DNA of 64,000 nt. It comes from Pseudomonas paraversuta (GTDB taxonomy: Bacteria; Pseudomonadota; Gammaproteobacteria; Pseudomonadales; Pseudomonadaceae). Both the position numbers and the translations under genes were made by a program. Positions 24,527-33,976 of this stretch are shown piece after piece; the first letter of the stretch is position 1, and every line of letters starts with the position of its first letter. The notes beneath the pieces were generated by a model, which saw only the letters and a program-made list of their open reading frames with translations, was not told the origin of the DNA and did no database searches. The stretch lies in NCBI RefSeq assembly GCF_904063065.1, contig NZ_CAJFCL010000003.1, positions 1 to 64,000 on the forward strand, given 5' to 3'.

Positions 24527-26197
24527 ACCCAGGAAACCGGCGGCTTCGCCGCTTTTAATCTTAATCCGAACATTCTTGCAGCTGTCATTGCGACTGGCTA
24601 CGAAGAACCTTCGGCTATTCAGCAGCAATCGATCCCGATCATTATGGCCGGTCACGACATGATTGGTCAGGCGCAAACCGGTACGGGTAAAACCGCCGCG
24701 TTCGCCCTGCCGATCCTGCATCGCATCGATCCTGCTAAGCGCGAGCCGCAAGCCCTGATCCTGGCGCCAACCCGTGAGTTGGCGCTGCAAGTAGCAACCG
24801 CTTTCGAAACTTATGCCAAGCAAATGCCTGGCGTTACCGTTGTGGCCGTTTACGGCGGCGCCCCTATGGGTCCACAACTGAAAGCAATCCGTAATGGCGC
24901 ACAGATTGTTGTCGCCACTCCGGGCCGTCTGTGCGACCACTTGCGTCGTGACGAAAAAGTATTGGCAACCGTGAACCACCTGGTTCTCGACGAAGCTGAC
25001 GAAATGCTCAAGCTGGGCTTCATGGATGACCTTGAAGCGATCTTCAAGGCTTTGCCTGCTACCCGTCAGACCGTATTGTTCTCGGCTACCCTGCCGCAGT
25101 CGATCCGTGCCATTGCCGAACGCCATCTGCGCGATCCGCAACACGTAAAAATCCAGACCAAGACTCAGACCGTTACCGCGATCGAACAGGCTCACCTGTT
25201 GGTTCACGCTGACCAGAAGACCTCGGCTGTATTGAGCCTGCTGGAAGTCGAAGATTTCGACGCCCTGATCATGTTCGTACGTACCAAGCAAGCGACCCTG
25301 GATCTGGCAAGTGCCCTGGAAGCCAAAGGCTATAAAGCTGCTGCGCTGAACGGTGACATTGCTCAGAACCAACGTGAGCGCGTTATCGAATCCCTCAAGG
25401 ATGGCCGTCTGGACATCGTTGTAGCGACCGACGTAGCGGCTCGTGGTCTTGATGTTCCACGTATCACTCACGTGTTCAACGTTGACATGCCTTACGATCC
25501 AGAGTCCTACGTTCACCGTATCGGCCGTACTGGCCGTGCAGGTCGCGAAGGTCGCGCGCTGTTGCTGGTAACTCCGCGTGAGCGCCGCATGCTGCAAGTG
25601 ATCGAGCGTGTAACCGGTCAAAAGGTTGCTGAAGTCCGCCTGCCGGATGCTCAAGCTGTTCTCGATGCCCGCATCAAGAAGTTGACCAACAGCCTGACGC
25701 CACTGGTTGCTGACGCTGAATCGACCCACGGTGATCTGCTGGATCGCCTGATTGCCGATATCGGTTGCAGCCCGCGTGCTCTGGCCGCTGCCCTGTTGCG
25801 CAAAGCTACCAACGGTCAGGCTCTGACTTTGGCTGCGATCGAGCGCGACCGTCCACTGGTGCCGAACAGCGCACCGCGTGAGCGTTCGTCCGAGCGTACT
25901 GGCGACCGTCCGGATCGTGGTGATCGTGAGCGTCGTGCTCCGGTTCCATTGGCCGAAGGTCGTGCCCGTTGCCGTACTGCGCTGGGTGCGCGTGACGGTA
26001 TCGCTGCCAAGAACCTGCTGGGCGCTATCCTCAACGAGGGTGGTCTGGCACGTGAAGCAATCGGTCGCATCCAGGTGCGTGACAGCTTCAGCCTGGTAGA
26101 ACTGCCGGAAGTTGGTCTGGAAAGCTTGCTGGCCAAGCTCAAAGACACCCGCGTTGCCGGCAAGCAGCTCAAGCTGCGTCGCTACCGCGAAGATTAA
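24524..26197 (+). CDS. deaD: DEAD-box RNA helicase DeaD/CsdA-type
   Basis: 557 residues from ATG 24524 (AGAGG eight bases upstream; the ATG at 24473 has no ribosome site). Motifs in order: Q motif (FNLNPNILAAVIATGYEEPSAIQQQSIP), Walker A AQTGTGKTA (50-58), DEAD (156-159), SAT, VATDVAARGLD and HRIGRTGRAGR. An Arg/Asp-rich linker (about 460-490) leads to a C-terminal DbpA-like RNA-binding domain (ARCRTALGARDGIAAKNLLGAI...). CsdA-type helicases unwind rRNA and mRNA during ribosome assembly and cold growth. The leader structure suggests post-transcriptional control. Confidence 0.96.
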   Translation: MTQETGGFAAFNLNPNILAAVIATGYEEPSAIQQQSIPIIMAGHDMIGQAQTGTGKTAAFALPILHRIDPAKREPQALILAPTRELALQVATAFETYAKQMPGVTVVAVYGGAPMGPQLKAIRNGAQIVVATPGRLCDHLRRDEKVLATVNHLVLDEADEMLKLGFMDDLEAIFKALPATRQTVLFSATLPQSIRAIAERHLRDPQHVKIQTKTQTVTAIEQAHLLVHADQKTSAVLSLLEVEDFDALIMFVRTKQATLDLASALEAKGYKAAALNGDIAQNQRERVIESLKDGRLDIVVATDVAARGLDVPRITHVFNVDMPYDPESYVHRIGRTGRAGREGRALLLVTPRERRMLQVIERVTGQKVAEVRLPDAQAVLDARIKKLTNSLTPLVADAESTHGDLLDRLIADIGCSPRALAAALLRKATNGQALTLAAIERDRPLVPNSAPRERSSERTGDRPDRGDRERRAPVPLAEGRARCRTALGARDGIAAKNLLGAILNEGGLAREAIGRIQVRDSFSLVELPEVGLESLLAKLKDTRVAGKQLKLRRYRED

Positions 26198-26224
26198 TCA
26201 CTGCCTGGCTGTGATTGATCGCTA

Positions 26225-26257
26225 AAAAAATCCCCGACTGGTTCGGGGATTTTTTTT
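26225..26257 (+). terminator. Terminator of deaD
   Basis: AATCCCCGA (26229-26237) pairs with TCGGGGATT (26243-26251) followed by TTTTTTT; an A-run precedes it, so it can also act on the opposite strand for the dioxygenase gene. Confidence 0.93.
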
Positions 26258-26312
26258 GCCTGCAAATTGAGGCGCGGGCGACATAAAACTCTATGGGCGG
26301 GTGTGCGTGGCC

Positions 26313-27080
26313 TCACCCGAACCGGTAAATATCCATCCCCAGTGCGCCCAGCGTCCAGCCCTGGTGGGCAATGCTGAAGGAGCCGCCTGCGCCGCGGGCG
26401 AAGTACAGCGGCAGAAGATGTTCGTCACTGGGATGATTTTTGGCGGCAAAAGGCGCCAGTTGCCGGTACTGGTGCAGGGCCGGTTGGTCATCGGCGGCAA
26501 GTTTTTCGATCATCCAGTCGCGAAAGGATTGGGCCCAGGGCTTTATGCTTTCCGGGCCCGCGTGCCAGTCCAGCTCGCGCAGGTTGTGGGTGATGCTGCC
26601 CGAGCCAATGATCAGGATGCCTTCGCTGCGCAAGGTTGCCAGTGCGCGGCCGATTTCAGTCAGGCCCCCTGGCCCGGGCTGACCGGGCAATGAAACCTGA
26701 ACCACGGGAATATCGGCCTGCGGGTACATCAACGACAGCGGCACCCAGGCGCCATGGTCAAAGGGCCGCTGGGCGTCCAGCCGGGCAGGCAGGCCGTGCC
26801 CGGCGAGCAGTTCAACAATGCGTGCGGCCAGGGCGGGGTCGCCGGGGGCCGGGTATTGCACGGCATACAGTTCAGGCGGGAAACCACCGAAGTCATGCCA
26901 TGTTTCGGGCGCAGGGTGGCTGGCTACCCTCAGGTCGCTGGTTTCCCAGTGTGCAGACACCAGAACAATGGCTTTGGGGCGGGGGAGTCCGGCTGCCAGA
27001 CGTTTGAGTGCCGGGCCGCTGGCACCAGGCTCGAGTGCCAGCATGGGAGAGCCGTGGGAGATAAACAGGCTGGGCAGCAT
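26313..27080 (-). CDS. DODA-type extradiol dioxygenase (LigB superfamily, YgiD-like)
   Basis: 255 residues. Conserved histidines of the DODA family are visible: LFISHGSPM near the N-terminus, VLVSAHWET, FDHGAWVPLSLMYPQADIPVVQVSL and GSGSITHNLRELDW, coordinating a single Zn2+ or Fe2+. E. coli YgiD has 4,5-DOPA extradiol dioxygenase activity; the natural substrate in Pseudomonas is unknown. It is divergent from tpm, with about 100 bases between them. Confidence 0.92.
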   Translation of the reverse strand: MLPSLFISHGSPMLALEPGASGPALKRLAAGLPRPKAIVLVSAHWETSDLRVASHPAPETWHDFGGFPPELYAVQYPAPGDPALAARIVELLAGHGLPARLDAQRPFDHGAWVPLSLMYPQADIPVVQVSLPGQPGPGGLTEIGRALATLRSEGILIIGSGSITHNLRELDWHAGPESIKPWAQSFRDWMIEKLAADDQPALHQYRQLAPFAAKNHPSDEHLLPLYFARGAGGSFSIAHQGWTLGALGMDIYRFG

Positions 27081-27180
27081 GGCAGGGGTCCTCAGGGTTA
27101 AGATGAACCATCTTCAACCTGGTATTGATCTAAATCCAATATAAGTTTTAGTGCTTATTGATCGAATTTAAAGGTGAATC

Positions 27181-27840
27181 ATGCAGCCCGAATTTTGGCA
27201 CGACCGCTGGCAGCGTAATCAGATCGGTTTCCATCAGGAGCAAGTCAATTCCTACCTGCAGCGGCTGTGGCCCCGGCTTGAATTGCCCCGGGGCGCCCGG
27301 GTGCTGGTGCCTTTGTGCGGTAAAAGCCTGGATTTGAACTGGCTGGCGGCCAGTGGTTTCGAGGTTCTGGGTGTAGAGCTGTCGCAAACGGCCGTGGAGC
27401 AGTTTTTCAGCGAGCAGAGGGTCACGCCACAGATCAGGCAGCAAGGCGGCTTCAAGGTGTACGAGGCTGGCCCGGTGACTCTCTGGTGTGGCGACTTCTT
27501 TGCCTTGAGTGCGGCAGACGTGGCTGAGTGTGCGGGGTTGTATGACCGTGCGGCGATCATTGCCTTGCCGGCTGAAATGCGTGAGGCCTATGCCCGGCAT
27601 CTGACGCAAATCCTGCCCCGGGGCTGCGAGGGACTGCTGATCAGCCTCGATTATCCCCAGGGAGAAATGCAGGGGCCGCCGTTCTCGGTGCCGGATGTCG
27701 AGATTCAGCAATTGCTGGTGCCTGCCTGGGACTTGCAGGTTATCGAGCAGTCCGATGTTCTGGAGCAGAACGGCAAGTTTCTCAAGGCCGGTGTTACCCG
27801 TCTGGTGGAGCGGGTCTACCGGCTACGCAAGAACGCTTGA
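27181..27840 (+). CDS. tpm: Thiopurine S-methyltransferase
   Basis: 219 residues. The bacterial TPMT signature is strong: MQPEFWHDRWQRNQIGFHQEQVNSYLQRLWP at the start, VLVPLCGKSLDLNWLAASGFEVLGVELSQTAVEQFF (SAM-binding), YDRAAIIALPAEMREAYARHL and LISLDYPQGEMQGPPFSV. In Pseudomonas the enzyme methylates thiopurines and also selenium and tellurium compounds, giving volatile products and tellurite tolerance. An identical start pattern (a WHxRW motif) marks the family. Confidence 0.96.
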   Translation: MQPEFWHDRWQRNQIGFHQEQVNSYLQRLWPRLELPRGARVLVPLCGKSLDLNWLAASGFEVLGVELSQTAVEQFFSEQRVTPQIRQQGGFKVYEAGPVTLWCGDFFALSAADVAECAGLYDRAAIIALPAEMREAYARHLTQILPRGCEGLLISLDYPQGEMQGPPFSVPDVEIQQLLVPAWDLQVIEQSDVLEQNGKFLKAGVTRLVERVYRLRKNA

Positions 27841-27852
27841 ATGGCGGGCACA

Positions 27853-27880
27853 AAAAAGGGCGACTCAAGTCGCCCTTTTT
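27853..27880. terminator. Bidirectional terminator between tpm and htpX
   Basis: AAAAAGGGCGACT (27853-27865) and AGTCGCCCTTTTT (27868-27880) are perfect inverse copies, giving T-runs for both converging genes. Confidence 0.93.
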
Positions 27881-27895
27881 CGTATTGCCGTGCTG

Positions 27896-28783
27896 TCAGC
27901 CGCGACGACGCAGAGCATCGATACGTTCTTCCAGTGGCGGATGGCTCATGAACATCCGCGCCAGGCCTTGCTTGAGGCCGCCGTTAATGCCAAAAGCCGC
28001 CATGGTGTCAGGCATGTGTACCGGCAGTCCCTGCTCGGAGCGAAGGCGCTGCAGGGCACTGATCATGGCCGCCGTGCCTGCCAGTTGTGCACCGGCTTCG
28101 TCTGCCCGGAATTCACGCTTGCGCGAGAACCACATGACGATGGCGCTGGCAAGGAAGCCCAGTACCAGTTCAGCGAAGATGGTCGCGACGTAGTAGGCAA
28201 TGCCGCGACCTTCGTCGTTCTTGAATACCACTTTGTCGACAAAGTTACCGATGATACGGGCGAAGAACATGACGAAGGTGTTCACCACGCCCTGCACCAA
28301 TGCCAGGGTCACCATGTCGCCATTGGCGACGTGGCCGATTTCGTGGGCCAGTACGGCTTTTACTTCATCGGGTGAAAAGCGTTCCAGCAAACCCTGGCTG
28401 ACCGCGACCAGCGCGTCGTTTTTATTCCAGCCAGTGGCAAAGGCGTTGGCCTCGTATGCCGGGAAAATACCCACTTCAGGCATCTTGATCCCTGCTTCGC
28501 GGGACAGTTGCTCAACGGTTTGCATCAGCCATTGTTCATGGCGGGTACGAGGCTGGGTAATCACCTGGGTGCTGGTGCTCATCTTCGCCATCCATTTGGA
28601 GATGAAGAGCGAGAACAAGGACCCTGCAAAACCAAAGACCGCACAGAATACCAACAGCTGACTGAGGTTCAGATCAACCCCGTTGGCCGCCATGAACCCG
28701 TCAAAGCCGAACAGGCTCAAGGTAATGCTGGCAATCAGCACGACCGCCAGGTTAGTGGCCAAAAACAGCAGAATGCGCATCAT
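27896..28783 (-). CDS. htpX: Membrane zinc protease HtpX
   Basis: 295 residues. Two N-terminal membrane spans precede the M48 zinc motif in [15 protein letters not shown], then two more hydrophobic segments ([36 protein letters not shown]), and the third zinc ligand region [10 protein letters not shown]. HtpX degrades misfolded inner-membrane proteins together with FtsH and is induced by envelope or heat stress. The C-terminus ends [16 protein letters not shown], as in the family. A good sigma-70-type promoter lies about 45 bases upstream. Confidence 0.98.
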   Translation of the reverse strand: MMRILLFLATNLAVVLIASITLSLFGFDGFMAANGVDLNLSQLLVFCAVFGFAGSLFSLFISKWMAKMSTSTQVITQPRTRHEQWLMQTVEQLSREAGIKMPEVGIFPAYEANAFATGWNKNDALVAVSQGLLERFSPDEVKAVLAHEIGHVANGDMVTLALVQGVVNTFVMFFARIIGNFVDKVVFKNDEGRGIAYYVATIFAELVLGFLASAIVMWFSRKREFRADEAGAQLAGTAAMISALQRLRSEQGLPVHMPDTMAAFGINGGLKQGLARMFMSHPPLEERIDALRRRG

Positions 28784-28827
28784 GGTTTAAAGAATCTCCT
28801 CGACTTAAAGGTATTGCCGTATGCGGG

Positions 28828-28856
28828 TATATAAGGTGCTGCCACAGGCTATTCAA
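28828..28856 (-). promoter_or_regulatory. htpX promoter
   Basis: On the minus strand TTGAAT (28856-28851) and TATATA (28833-28828) are spaced 17 bases. The CTTGAAA/CCCCAT heat-shock pattern is not evident, so sigma-70 control is more likely. Confidence 0.6.
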
Positions 28857-28907
28857 CCGGGCGACTATTTCAAACTGTGTCCTACGGCTTGATTTTAGTA
28901 ACAAACC

Positions 28908-28938
28908 AGTCATTTCCTGATCCGGAATGACTTTTTTT
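28908..28938 (+). terminator. Orphan plus-strand terminator upstream of htpX
   Basis: AGTCATTTCC (28908-28917) pairs with GGAATGACT (28924-28932, one bulge) and is followed directly by a run of T residues (28932-28938). No plus-strand gene lies upstream: both neighbours (htpX, alaA) are on the minus strand. The rest of the 315-base gap shows no open frame of interest. Confidence 0.55.
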
Positions 28939-29054
28939 AAGCGCACAAATTCGATCAGAGCCCAGCAAACCTTGGGTACAAGCATTTTTTTGAAGTGAAA
29001 AAGGCTGCGTAGAAGGGCAGCAGGGAAGAGTAGGTGAAGAAAGTTTTACTCGAC

Positions 29055-29093
29055 ACATGCTGTGCGATATTTCCTTGATCGCACAGCATGTGA
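29055..29093. terminator. Perfect 15-bp hairpin after alaA-type gene
   Basis: CACATGCTGTGCGAT (29055-29069) is the exact inverse complement of ATCGCACAGCATGTG (29079-29093), loop of 9. It begins 6 bases after the aminotransferase stop (minus strand). The minus-strand sequence beyond it has only a weak T/A mix. Confidence 0.7.
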
Positions 29094-29098
29094 AGGGG

Positions 29099-30310
29099 TT
29101 ACTGACGGTAGGTCTTCAAGAAATTACCGATTCGACCAATAGCCATATCCAGTTCATCGACCCGCGGCAAGGTCACGACGCGGAAATGGTCCGGCCATGG
29201 CCAGTTGAATGCGGTGCCTTGAACCACCAGCAATTTTTCCGAGAGCAGCAGATCCAGGACGAATTTCTCGTCGTTCAGGATCGGGCATACTTTTGGATCG
29301 ATGCGGGGGAATGCATACAGCGCGCCCATAGGTTTCACGCAACTGACGCCGGGGATGTCATTGAGCAGTTCCCAGGTGCGGTTACGTTGCTCCAGCAAGC
29401 GGCCGTTGGGCAAGACCAGATCATTGATGCTCTGGTAGCCGCCCAGTGCGGTCTGGATCGCATGCTGGCTGGGCACGTTGGCGCACAGGCGCATGTTGGC
29501 CAGCATGTCGATGCCTTCGATGTAGCTTTGTGCATTGTGCTTGGGGCCGGAGATGGCGATCCAGCCTGAGCGGAAGCCCGCCACCCGGTACGACTTGGAC
29601 AAGCCGTTGAAGGTCAGGCACAGCAGGTCCGGTGCCAGCGAAGCGGTGCAAATGTGCACGGCATCGTCGTACAGGATCTTGTCGTAAATCTCATCCGAGA
29701 ACACCACCAGGTTGTGCTGGCGGGCCAGTTCCAGCATGCCCAGCAGTACTTCCTTGGAATACACCGCGCCCGTCGGGTTGTTCGGGTTGATGATGACCAT
29801 GGCTTTGGTGTTGGGGGTGATCTTGGCTTTGATGTCAGCCAGGTCAGGCCACCAGTTGGCTTGCTCGTCACACAGGTAATGCACCGGGTGACCGCCGGCA
29901 AGGGTTACGGCAGCGGTCCACAGCGGGTAGTCGGGTGCCGGCACCAGAACTTCGTCGCCGTTGTTGAGCAGCGCTTGCAGCGACATCACGATCAGCTCGG
30001 ATACGCCGTTGCCCAGATAGACGTCTTCAATGCCGACGCCTTCTACCTGTTTCTGCTGGTAGTACTGCATTACCGCCTTGCGCGCGCTGAACAGGCCTTT
30101 GGAGTCGCTATAACCTTGCGCGGTCGGCAGATTGCGGATCACGTCCTGAAGGATTTCGTCCGGCGCTTCAAAACCAAAGGGCGCCGGGTTGCCGATATTC
30201 AGCTTGAGGATGCGATGGCCTTCCTCTTCCAGTCGTTTGGCGTGCTTGAGCACTGGGCCGCGAATGTCATAGCAGACGTTGGCGAGCTTGTTTGATTTGC
30301 TGACCTGCAT
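29099..30310 (-). CDS. alaA: PLP-dependent aminotransferase, AlaA-type
   Basis: 403 residues. Fold-type I aminotransferase with PLP lysine K239 in [17 protein letters not shown], the [11 protein letters not shown] motif, SDEIYDKI, and the start [31 protein letters not shown] typical of the E. coli AlaA/YfbQ group. The expected reaction is glutamate-pyruvate transamination for alanine synthesis. The gene is divergent from msrB. Identity as AlaA is by family resemblance; related aspartate-type enzymes are possible. Confidence 0.88.
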   Translation of the reverse strand: MQVSKSNKLANVCYDIRGPVLKHAKRLEEEGHRILKLNIGNPAPFGFEAPDEILQDVIRNLPTAQGYSDSKGLFSARKAVMQYYQQKQVEGVGIEDVYLGNGVSELIVMSLQALLNNGDEVLVPAPDYPLWTAAVTLAGGHPVHYLCDEQANWWPDLADIKAKITPNTKAMVIINPNNPTGAVYSKEVLLGMLELARQHNLVVFSDEIYDKILYDDAVHICTASLAPDLLCLTFNGLSKSYRVAGFRSGWIAISGPKHNAQSYIEGIDMLANMRLCANVPSQHAIQTALGGYQSINDLVLPNGRLLEQRNRTWELLNDIPGVSCVKPMGALYAFPRIDPKVCPILNDEKFVLDLLLSEKLLVVQGTAFNWPWPDHFRVVTLPRVDELDMAIGRIGNFLKTYRQ

Positions 30311-30520
30311 GGCGATGTGATCCTGAAAATGAACGATCCAGGCCGTGTGAAATCCCGGCCCTGGCTAATCCTGCCTTGCAAACACCGCATTGCTTCAAGA
30401 ATCCGTTTGAATGCAGATAGAGCGGGTGCCAGACTGGCGCATTACGAGGCGCAATCATACGTGCCACCCGACCCCTGGAAAAGCCACCGGGCAGGGTTTT
30501 TCAGCGACAGAGGCAGAACC

Positions 30521-30916
30521 ATGGAAAAGTTGAACAAAACACTGGACGAATGGAAGGCCATGCTCGACCCCGAGCAATACAACGTGTGCCGTCTCAAAGG
30601 CACCGAACGGCCATTTTCGGGCAAATACAACGCCACCAAAACCGATGGCGTCTATCACTGTGTTTGCTGCAATCAGCCGCTGTTCGATTCCAGCGCCAAG
30701 TTCGATTCGGGTTGCGGCTGGCCAAGCTTTTATCAACCGATTGGCGACAGCGCGATGATCGAGATCCGTGATGCGAGTCACGGCATGGTGCGCACCGAAG
30801 TGGTCTGCTCCAAGTGCGAGGCCCACCTGGGGCATGTTTTTCCGGATGGTCCGCCGCCGACCGGACTGCGTTATTGCATCAACTCGGTATGCCTGGACCT
30901 GGTTCCTCGCGCCTGA
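30521..30916 (+). CDS. msrB: Peptide methionine-R-sulfoxide reductase
   Basis: 131 residues from ATG 30521 with GAGGCAG upstream. Zinc cysteines are visible at C47/C50 and C96/C99; the catalytic cysteine is C119 in RYCINS and the likely resolving cysteine C65 in [10 protein letters not shown]. MsrB reduces the R form of methionine sulfoxide in proteins using thioredoxin. It forms a short operon with the glutathione peroxidase gene 22 bases downstream. Confidence 0.97.
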   Translation: MEKLNKTLDEWKAMLDPEQYNVCRLKGTERPFSGKYNATKTDGVYHCVCCNQPLFDSSAKFDSGCGWPSFYQPIGDSAMIEIRDASHGMVRTEVVCSKCEAHLGHVFPDGPPPTGLRYCINSVCLDLVPRA

Positions 30917-30938
30917 CCTTTGCTGGAGAGACGCCGTC

Positions 30939-31421
30939 ATGACTGGCAACCTGCTCAATATTCCCTGCACCACCCTCAGTGGCGAGCAAAAGACTCTGGC
31001 GGACTTCCCGGGCAAGGCAGTGCTGGTGGTCAATACCGCCAGCAAGTGCGGATTCACCCCGCAGTACAAAGGGCTTGAAGCCTTGTGGCAGCAATACAGG
31101 GATCAAGGGTTGGTGATTCTCGGTTTCCCCTGTAATCAGTTCGGCAAGCAGGAACCCGGTGACGCCGCCGCCATTGCCGAGTTTTGTGAGCTGAACTTCG
31201 GGGTGACCTTCCCGCTGTTCAAGAAGATCGAGGTCAATGGCAGTCAGGCGCACCCATTGTTTGCAGCGCTTAAAAAAACGGCGCCAGGACTGCTGGGGAC
31301 CGAAAGGATCAAGTGGAACTTCACCAAGTTCTTGATTGGCCCGGACGGCAGCGTCAAGCGTTACGCCCCGACCACCAAACCCGAGGCACTCAGGGCGGAT
31401 ATTGAAGCGCTGCTGCAATAA
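30939..31421 (+). CDS. Glutathione peroxidase-family thiol peroxidase
   Basis: 160 residues. Peroxidatic C37 lies in NTASKCGFTPQYKGLE, followed by the FPCNQFGKQEPG and WNFTKFLIGPDG motifs, which supply the Gln, Trp and Asn of the active tetrad. Cysteine, not selenocysteine, is used. It probably works with thioredoxin to reduce peroxides. In P. aeruginosa the equivalent gene is followed by the regulator ospR; here the next gene, sagS, ends only 64 bases away and no regulator is present. Confidence 0.95.
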   Translation: MTGNLLNIPCTTLSGEQKTLADFPGKAVLVVNTASKCGFTPQYKGLEALWQQYRDQGLVILGFPCNQFGKQEPGDAAAIAEFCELNFGVTFPLFKKIEVNGSQAHPLFAALKKTAPGLLGTERIKWNFTKFLIGPDGSVKRYAPTTKPEALRADIEALLQ

Positions 31422-31485
31422 GCCGCCACAGCCTCACGCCCGCGACTCTTGCCACGGTTCAGCGTAGCGCCTGCTACTGCACTGC

Positions 31486-33822
31486 TCAGGTTTTCAGCGG
31501 CACCCAGGTGTCGAGCAGGGCTTCGAGCTCTTCGCGGCGGAAGGGTTTGGCCAAGTAGTCGTTCATCCCCGCCGCGCGGCAGCGCTCACGCTCTTCGGGC
31601 ATGGCATTGGCAGTCAGGGCGACAATTGGCAGCTCTGGCCAGCGGCCACTCTGACGAATTTGCCGGGTGGCTTCGTAACCATCCATGACGGGCATGTTGC
31701 AGTCCATCAGTACCAGATCGAAGTTGTTGCGCTCCAGCTGGCTCAGCGCCTCACCACCATGGGCCGCAATCACCACGTCACAGCCAAGTTTGCCGAGCAT
31801 ACCCTTGGCCACCAGCTGGTTGACCGGGTTGTCCTCAACCAGCAGCACTTGAGCGCGGTGCAGAACGAAGGATCTTCTGGAGTGAGTGCTCGGGTGGTTG
31901 CCGCCTTCTTTTTGCAGCAACTGCTGCAAGGTCTGATACAGCGCGTGCCGTGATAAAGGCCGGGCTTTTTGTTGCAGGGGAGCCAGGGCGTTGACCTGGT
32001 CGCCGGGCATGAAGTTGCCATAGGCGGTGACCAGTAAAATCGGGGTGCTGATGGTGGGGCGCAGGCCGAACAGGCACTCTGGGCAGTCCGTAATCAGCAG
32101 GTCCGGATTAGCGCCCGCCAGTGAGTCGTCGAGCGAGTAACGCTGGTAATCCAGGCCCCATAAAGGCAAAAAACTGCTCAATAGTTCAGTCAGACCGCTG
32201 CCCGCAGGGCTCACGGCAATTACCCGGCCAGACAAGGGCATGGGCTTGATGGCGGGAGTGTGGCAGGGCAGAGGCAGCTCGGCACAGAACTGGCTGCCGA
32301 AACCGATTTGCGAGCTGATGGTCAGTCGGCCGTGCATGACTTCACACAGGCTGCGGGTCAATGCCAGGCCCAGGCCGGTACCGCCAAACTGGCGGGTAAT
32401 ACCGGCCCCGGCCTGGGTAAAGGGTTTGAATATGCGGGTCTGCGCTTCGTGGGCGATGCCGATGCCCGTGTCACGCACCTCGATCCGTACCTGGTCGTTG
32501 TGCGCGCTAAGGCGTACATCAACGCGCCCGAACCGGGTGAACTTGAGGGCATTGGACAGCAGGTTGCTGACAATCTGACGCACCCGGGTTGGATCCCCCA
32601 TCACCAATGCCGGGAAGTGCGGATCAATCAGGCAGGTCAGCTCTACGCTGGGCGCCGCGTTCTGAGACAGCAGGTTGGCGGTGTCTTCGGTCAGGGTGCC
32701 GAGATCGAAAGCAATATGTTCAAGTTCCAGTTTCCCGGCGTCGAATTTTGACAGGTCGAGAATGTCGTTCAGCAGTTCGACCAGAACCTTGCCCGAGTCG
32801 TGGGCTATTGAAAGCTGCTGCAGTTGCTCGGCGTTCAGCGGGCTGTCCAGACACAGTTCCAGCATGCCCAGCAGGCCATTGAGGGGCGTGCGTATTTCGT
32901 GGCTCATGTTGGCCAGAAACGCCGACCGCGCCTGAGCCATTTTCAGTGCCGTGCTGCGGGCTGCCTCCAGTTCTTGATTGGATTGACTGAGGCGCGAATT
33001 GATTGCTTCAAGTTCCCGGGTGCGGGCCTTGACCATGTCTTCAAGCTGGGACGAATACTCGGTCAGGCGATTTTCTGCATTGCGCCGCTGCTCGATTTCC
33101 CGGGCTACGGCGTCAAATTGCTGATTGGCAGCGTTGACCAATACACCGATTTCGTCGTCTTCATGTCCGCGCGGACACTCGATGCGCGATGGCTTGGGAT
33201 TACCGGGTTTGCTTCTGCTGAGCTCGCCAATAACCCGTACCAGCGGCTTGGTCAGCATCACATAAAACAGTCCCAGCAGAATAAAGGTCAGCAGCAGGCT
33301 TCTGGCAAAACCACTGAGCAGTGTGAGCTCGGCACGGTGCAGGAATCGACTGCCAAACGGGTAGGTATCCACCTCAAGGTGAAGCACCCCCACGCTTTGC
33401 TCGGGCAAGTGGTTGAAGTACAGGCGATCGTCGAAGGTGCGCATGGAGCCGAACAGGAAATCACTCAATGCCCGGTAGCGGCCGTTATCGGGCTGCTCGC
33501 GGCCATTGGCCAGCATATTTTTGTCGTTATCGCTGATTTGCACCCCGGTAATGGCCGGCGCGCGCATCAGGCCCATCACTAGCTCTTGTGCGAGTTCTGA
33601 GTCCAGGTTGTAGGCAATACGTGAGGCCGGGTTATGGCTGATATCCAGGAGGGATTCGATTTCACGATTGATGGCTGCGTTTTCACTGGCATAATCCATA
33701 CCGATTTGCAGCAGACTGAGCATTGTCCCCAGGACAAAGCCGACCAGCACTGTCAGCCTGGCCTGTTTGTAAGACAGGCGATGGGTAAGTTTTATGTCCA
33801 TGGGTGCAGCACCTGATTCCAT
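31486..33822 (-). CDS. sagS: Hybrid sensor histidine kinase, SagS-like
   Basis: 778 residues (ATG 33801 is an alternative start, 7 residues shorter). Membrane spans at about 23-42 and 168-190 enclose a periplasmic sensor; then a HAMP-like segment, a coiled coil (about 240-295), HisKA with H308 in ANMSHEIRTPLNG, HATPase_c (NLLSNALKF, DTGIGI, GGTGLGLAL), a degenerate receiver-like stretch, and a C-terminal receiver with the phosphoacceptor in LVLMDCNMPVMDGY. Gene order beside gpx and msrB matches P. aeruginosa sagS, which passes signals to HptB and BfiSR to control the switch to biofilm growth. No HPt domain is present, so an external HptB is expected. Confidence 0.88.
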   Translation of the reverse strand: MESGAAPMDIKLTHRLSYKQARLTVLVGFVLGTMLSLLQIGMDYASENAAINREIESLLDISHNPASRIAYNLDSELAQELVMGLMRAPAITGVQISDNDKNMLANGREQPDNGRYRALSDFLFGSMRTFDDRLYFNHLPEQSVGVLHLEVDTYPFGSRFLHRAELTLLSGFARSLLLTFILLGLFYVMLTKPLVRVIGELSRSKPGNPKPSRIECPRGHEDDEIGVLVNAANQQFDAVAREIEQRRNAENRLTEYSSQLEDMVKARTRELEAINSRLSQSNQELEAARSTALKMAQARSAFLANMSHEIRTPLNGLLGMLELCLDSPLNAEQLQQLSIAHDSGKVLVELLNDILDLSKFDAGKLELEHIAFDLGTLTEDTANLLSQNAAPSVELTCLIDPHFPALVMGDPTRVRQIVSNLLSNALKFTRFGRVDVRLSAHNDQVRIEVRDTGIGIAHEAQTRIFKPFTQAGAGITRQFGGTGLGLALTRSLCEVMHGRLTISSQIGFGSQFCAELPLPCHTPAIKPMPLSGRVIAVSPAGSGLTELLSSFLPLWGLDYQRYSLDDSLAGANPDLLITDCPECLFGLRPTISTPILLVTAYGNFMPGDQVNALAPLQQKARPLSRHALYQTLQQLLQKEGGNHPSTHSRRSFVLHRAQVLLVEDNPVNQLVAKGMLGKLGCDVVIAAHGGEALSQLERNNFDLVLMDCNMPVMDGYEATRQIRQSGRWPELPIVALTANAMPEERERCRAAGMNDYLAKPFRREELEALLDTWVPLKT

Positions 33823-33976
33823 TTCCCTTCGGCGGGCAAGAATAATCGATTAGTCGGTTAACAGGCAGGTATAGCTGCAGTATTTACAGGCAGGTTGTAT
33901 CAATCACCTCATGGACAGGCGCTGCGCGCGGTCCATGTCAATGCGCTATCACTGTGTATCAGTCTGAGGAGATGTT

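Noticed and set aside
24464..25729. 421-codon open frame antisense to deaD
   Set aside because: Shadow caused by codon bias of the helicase gene.
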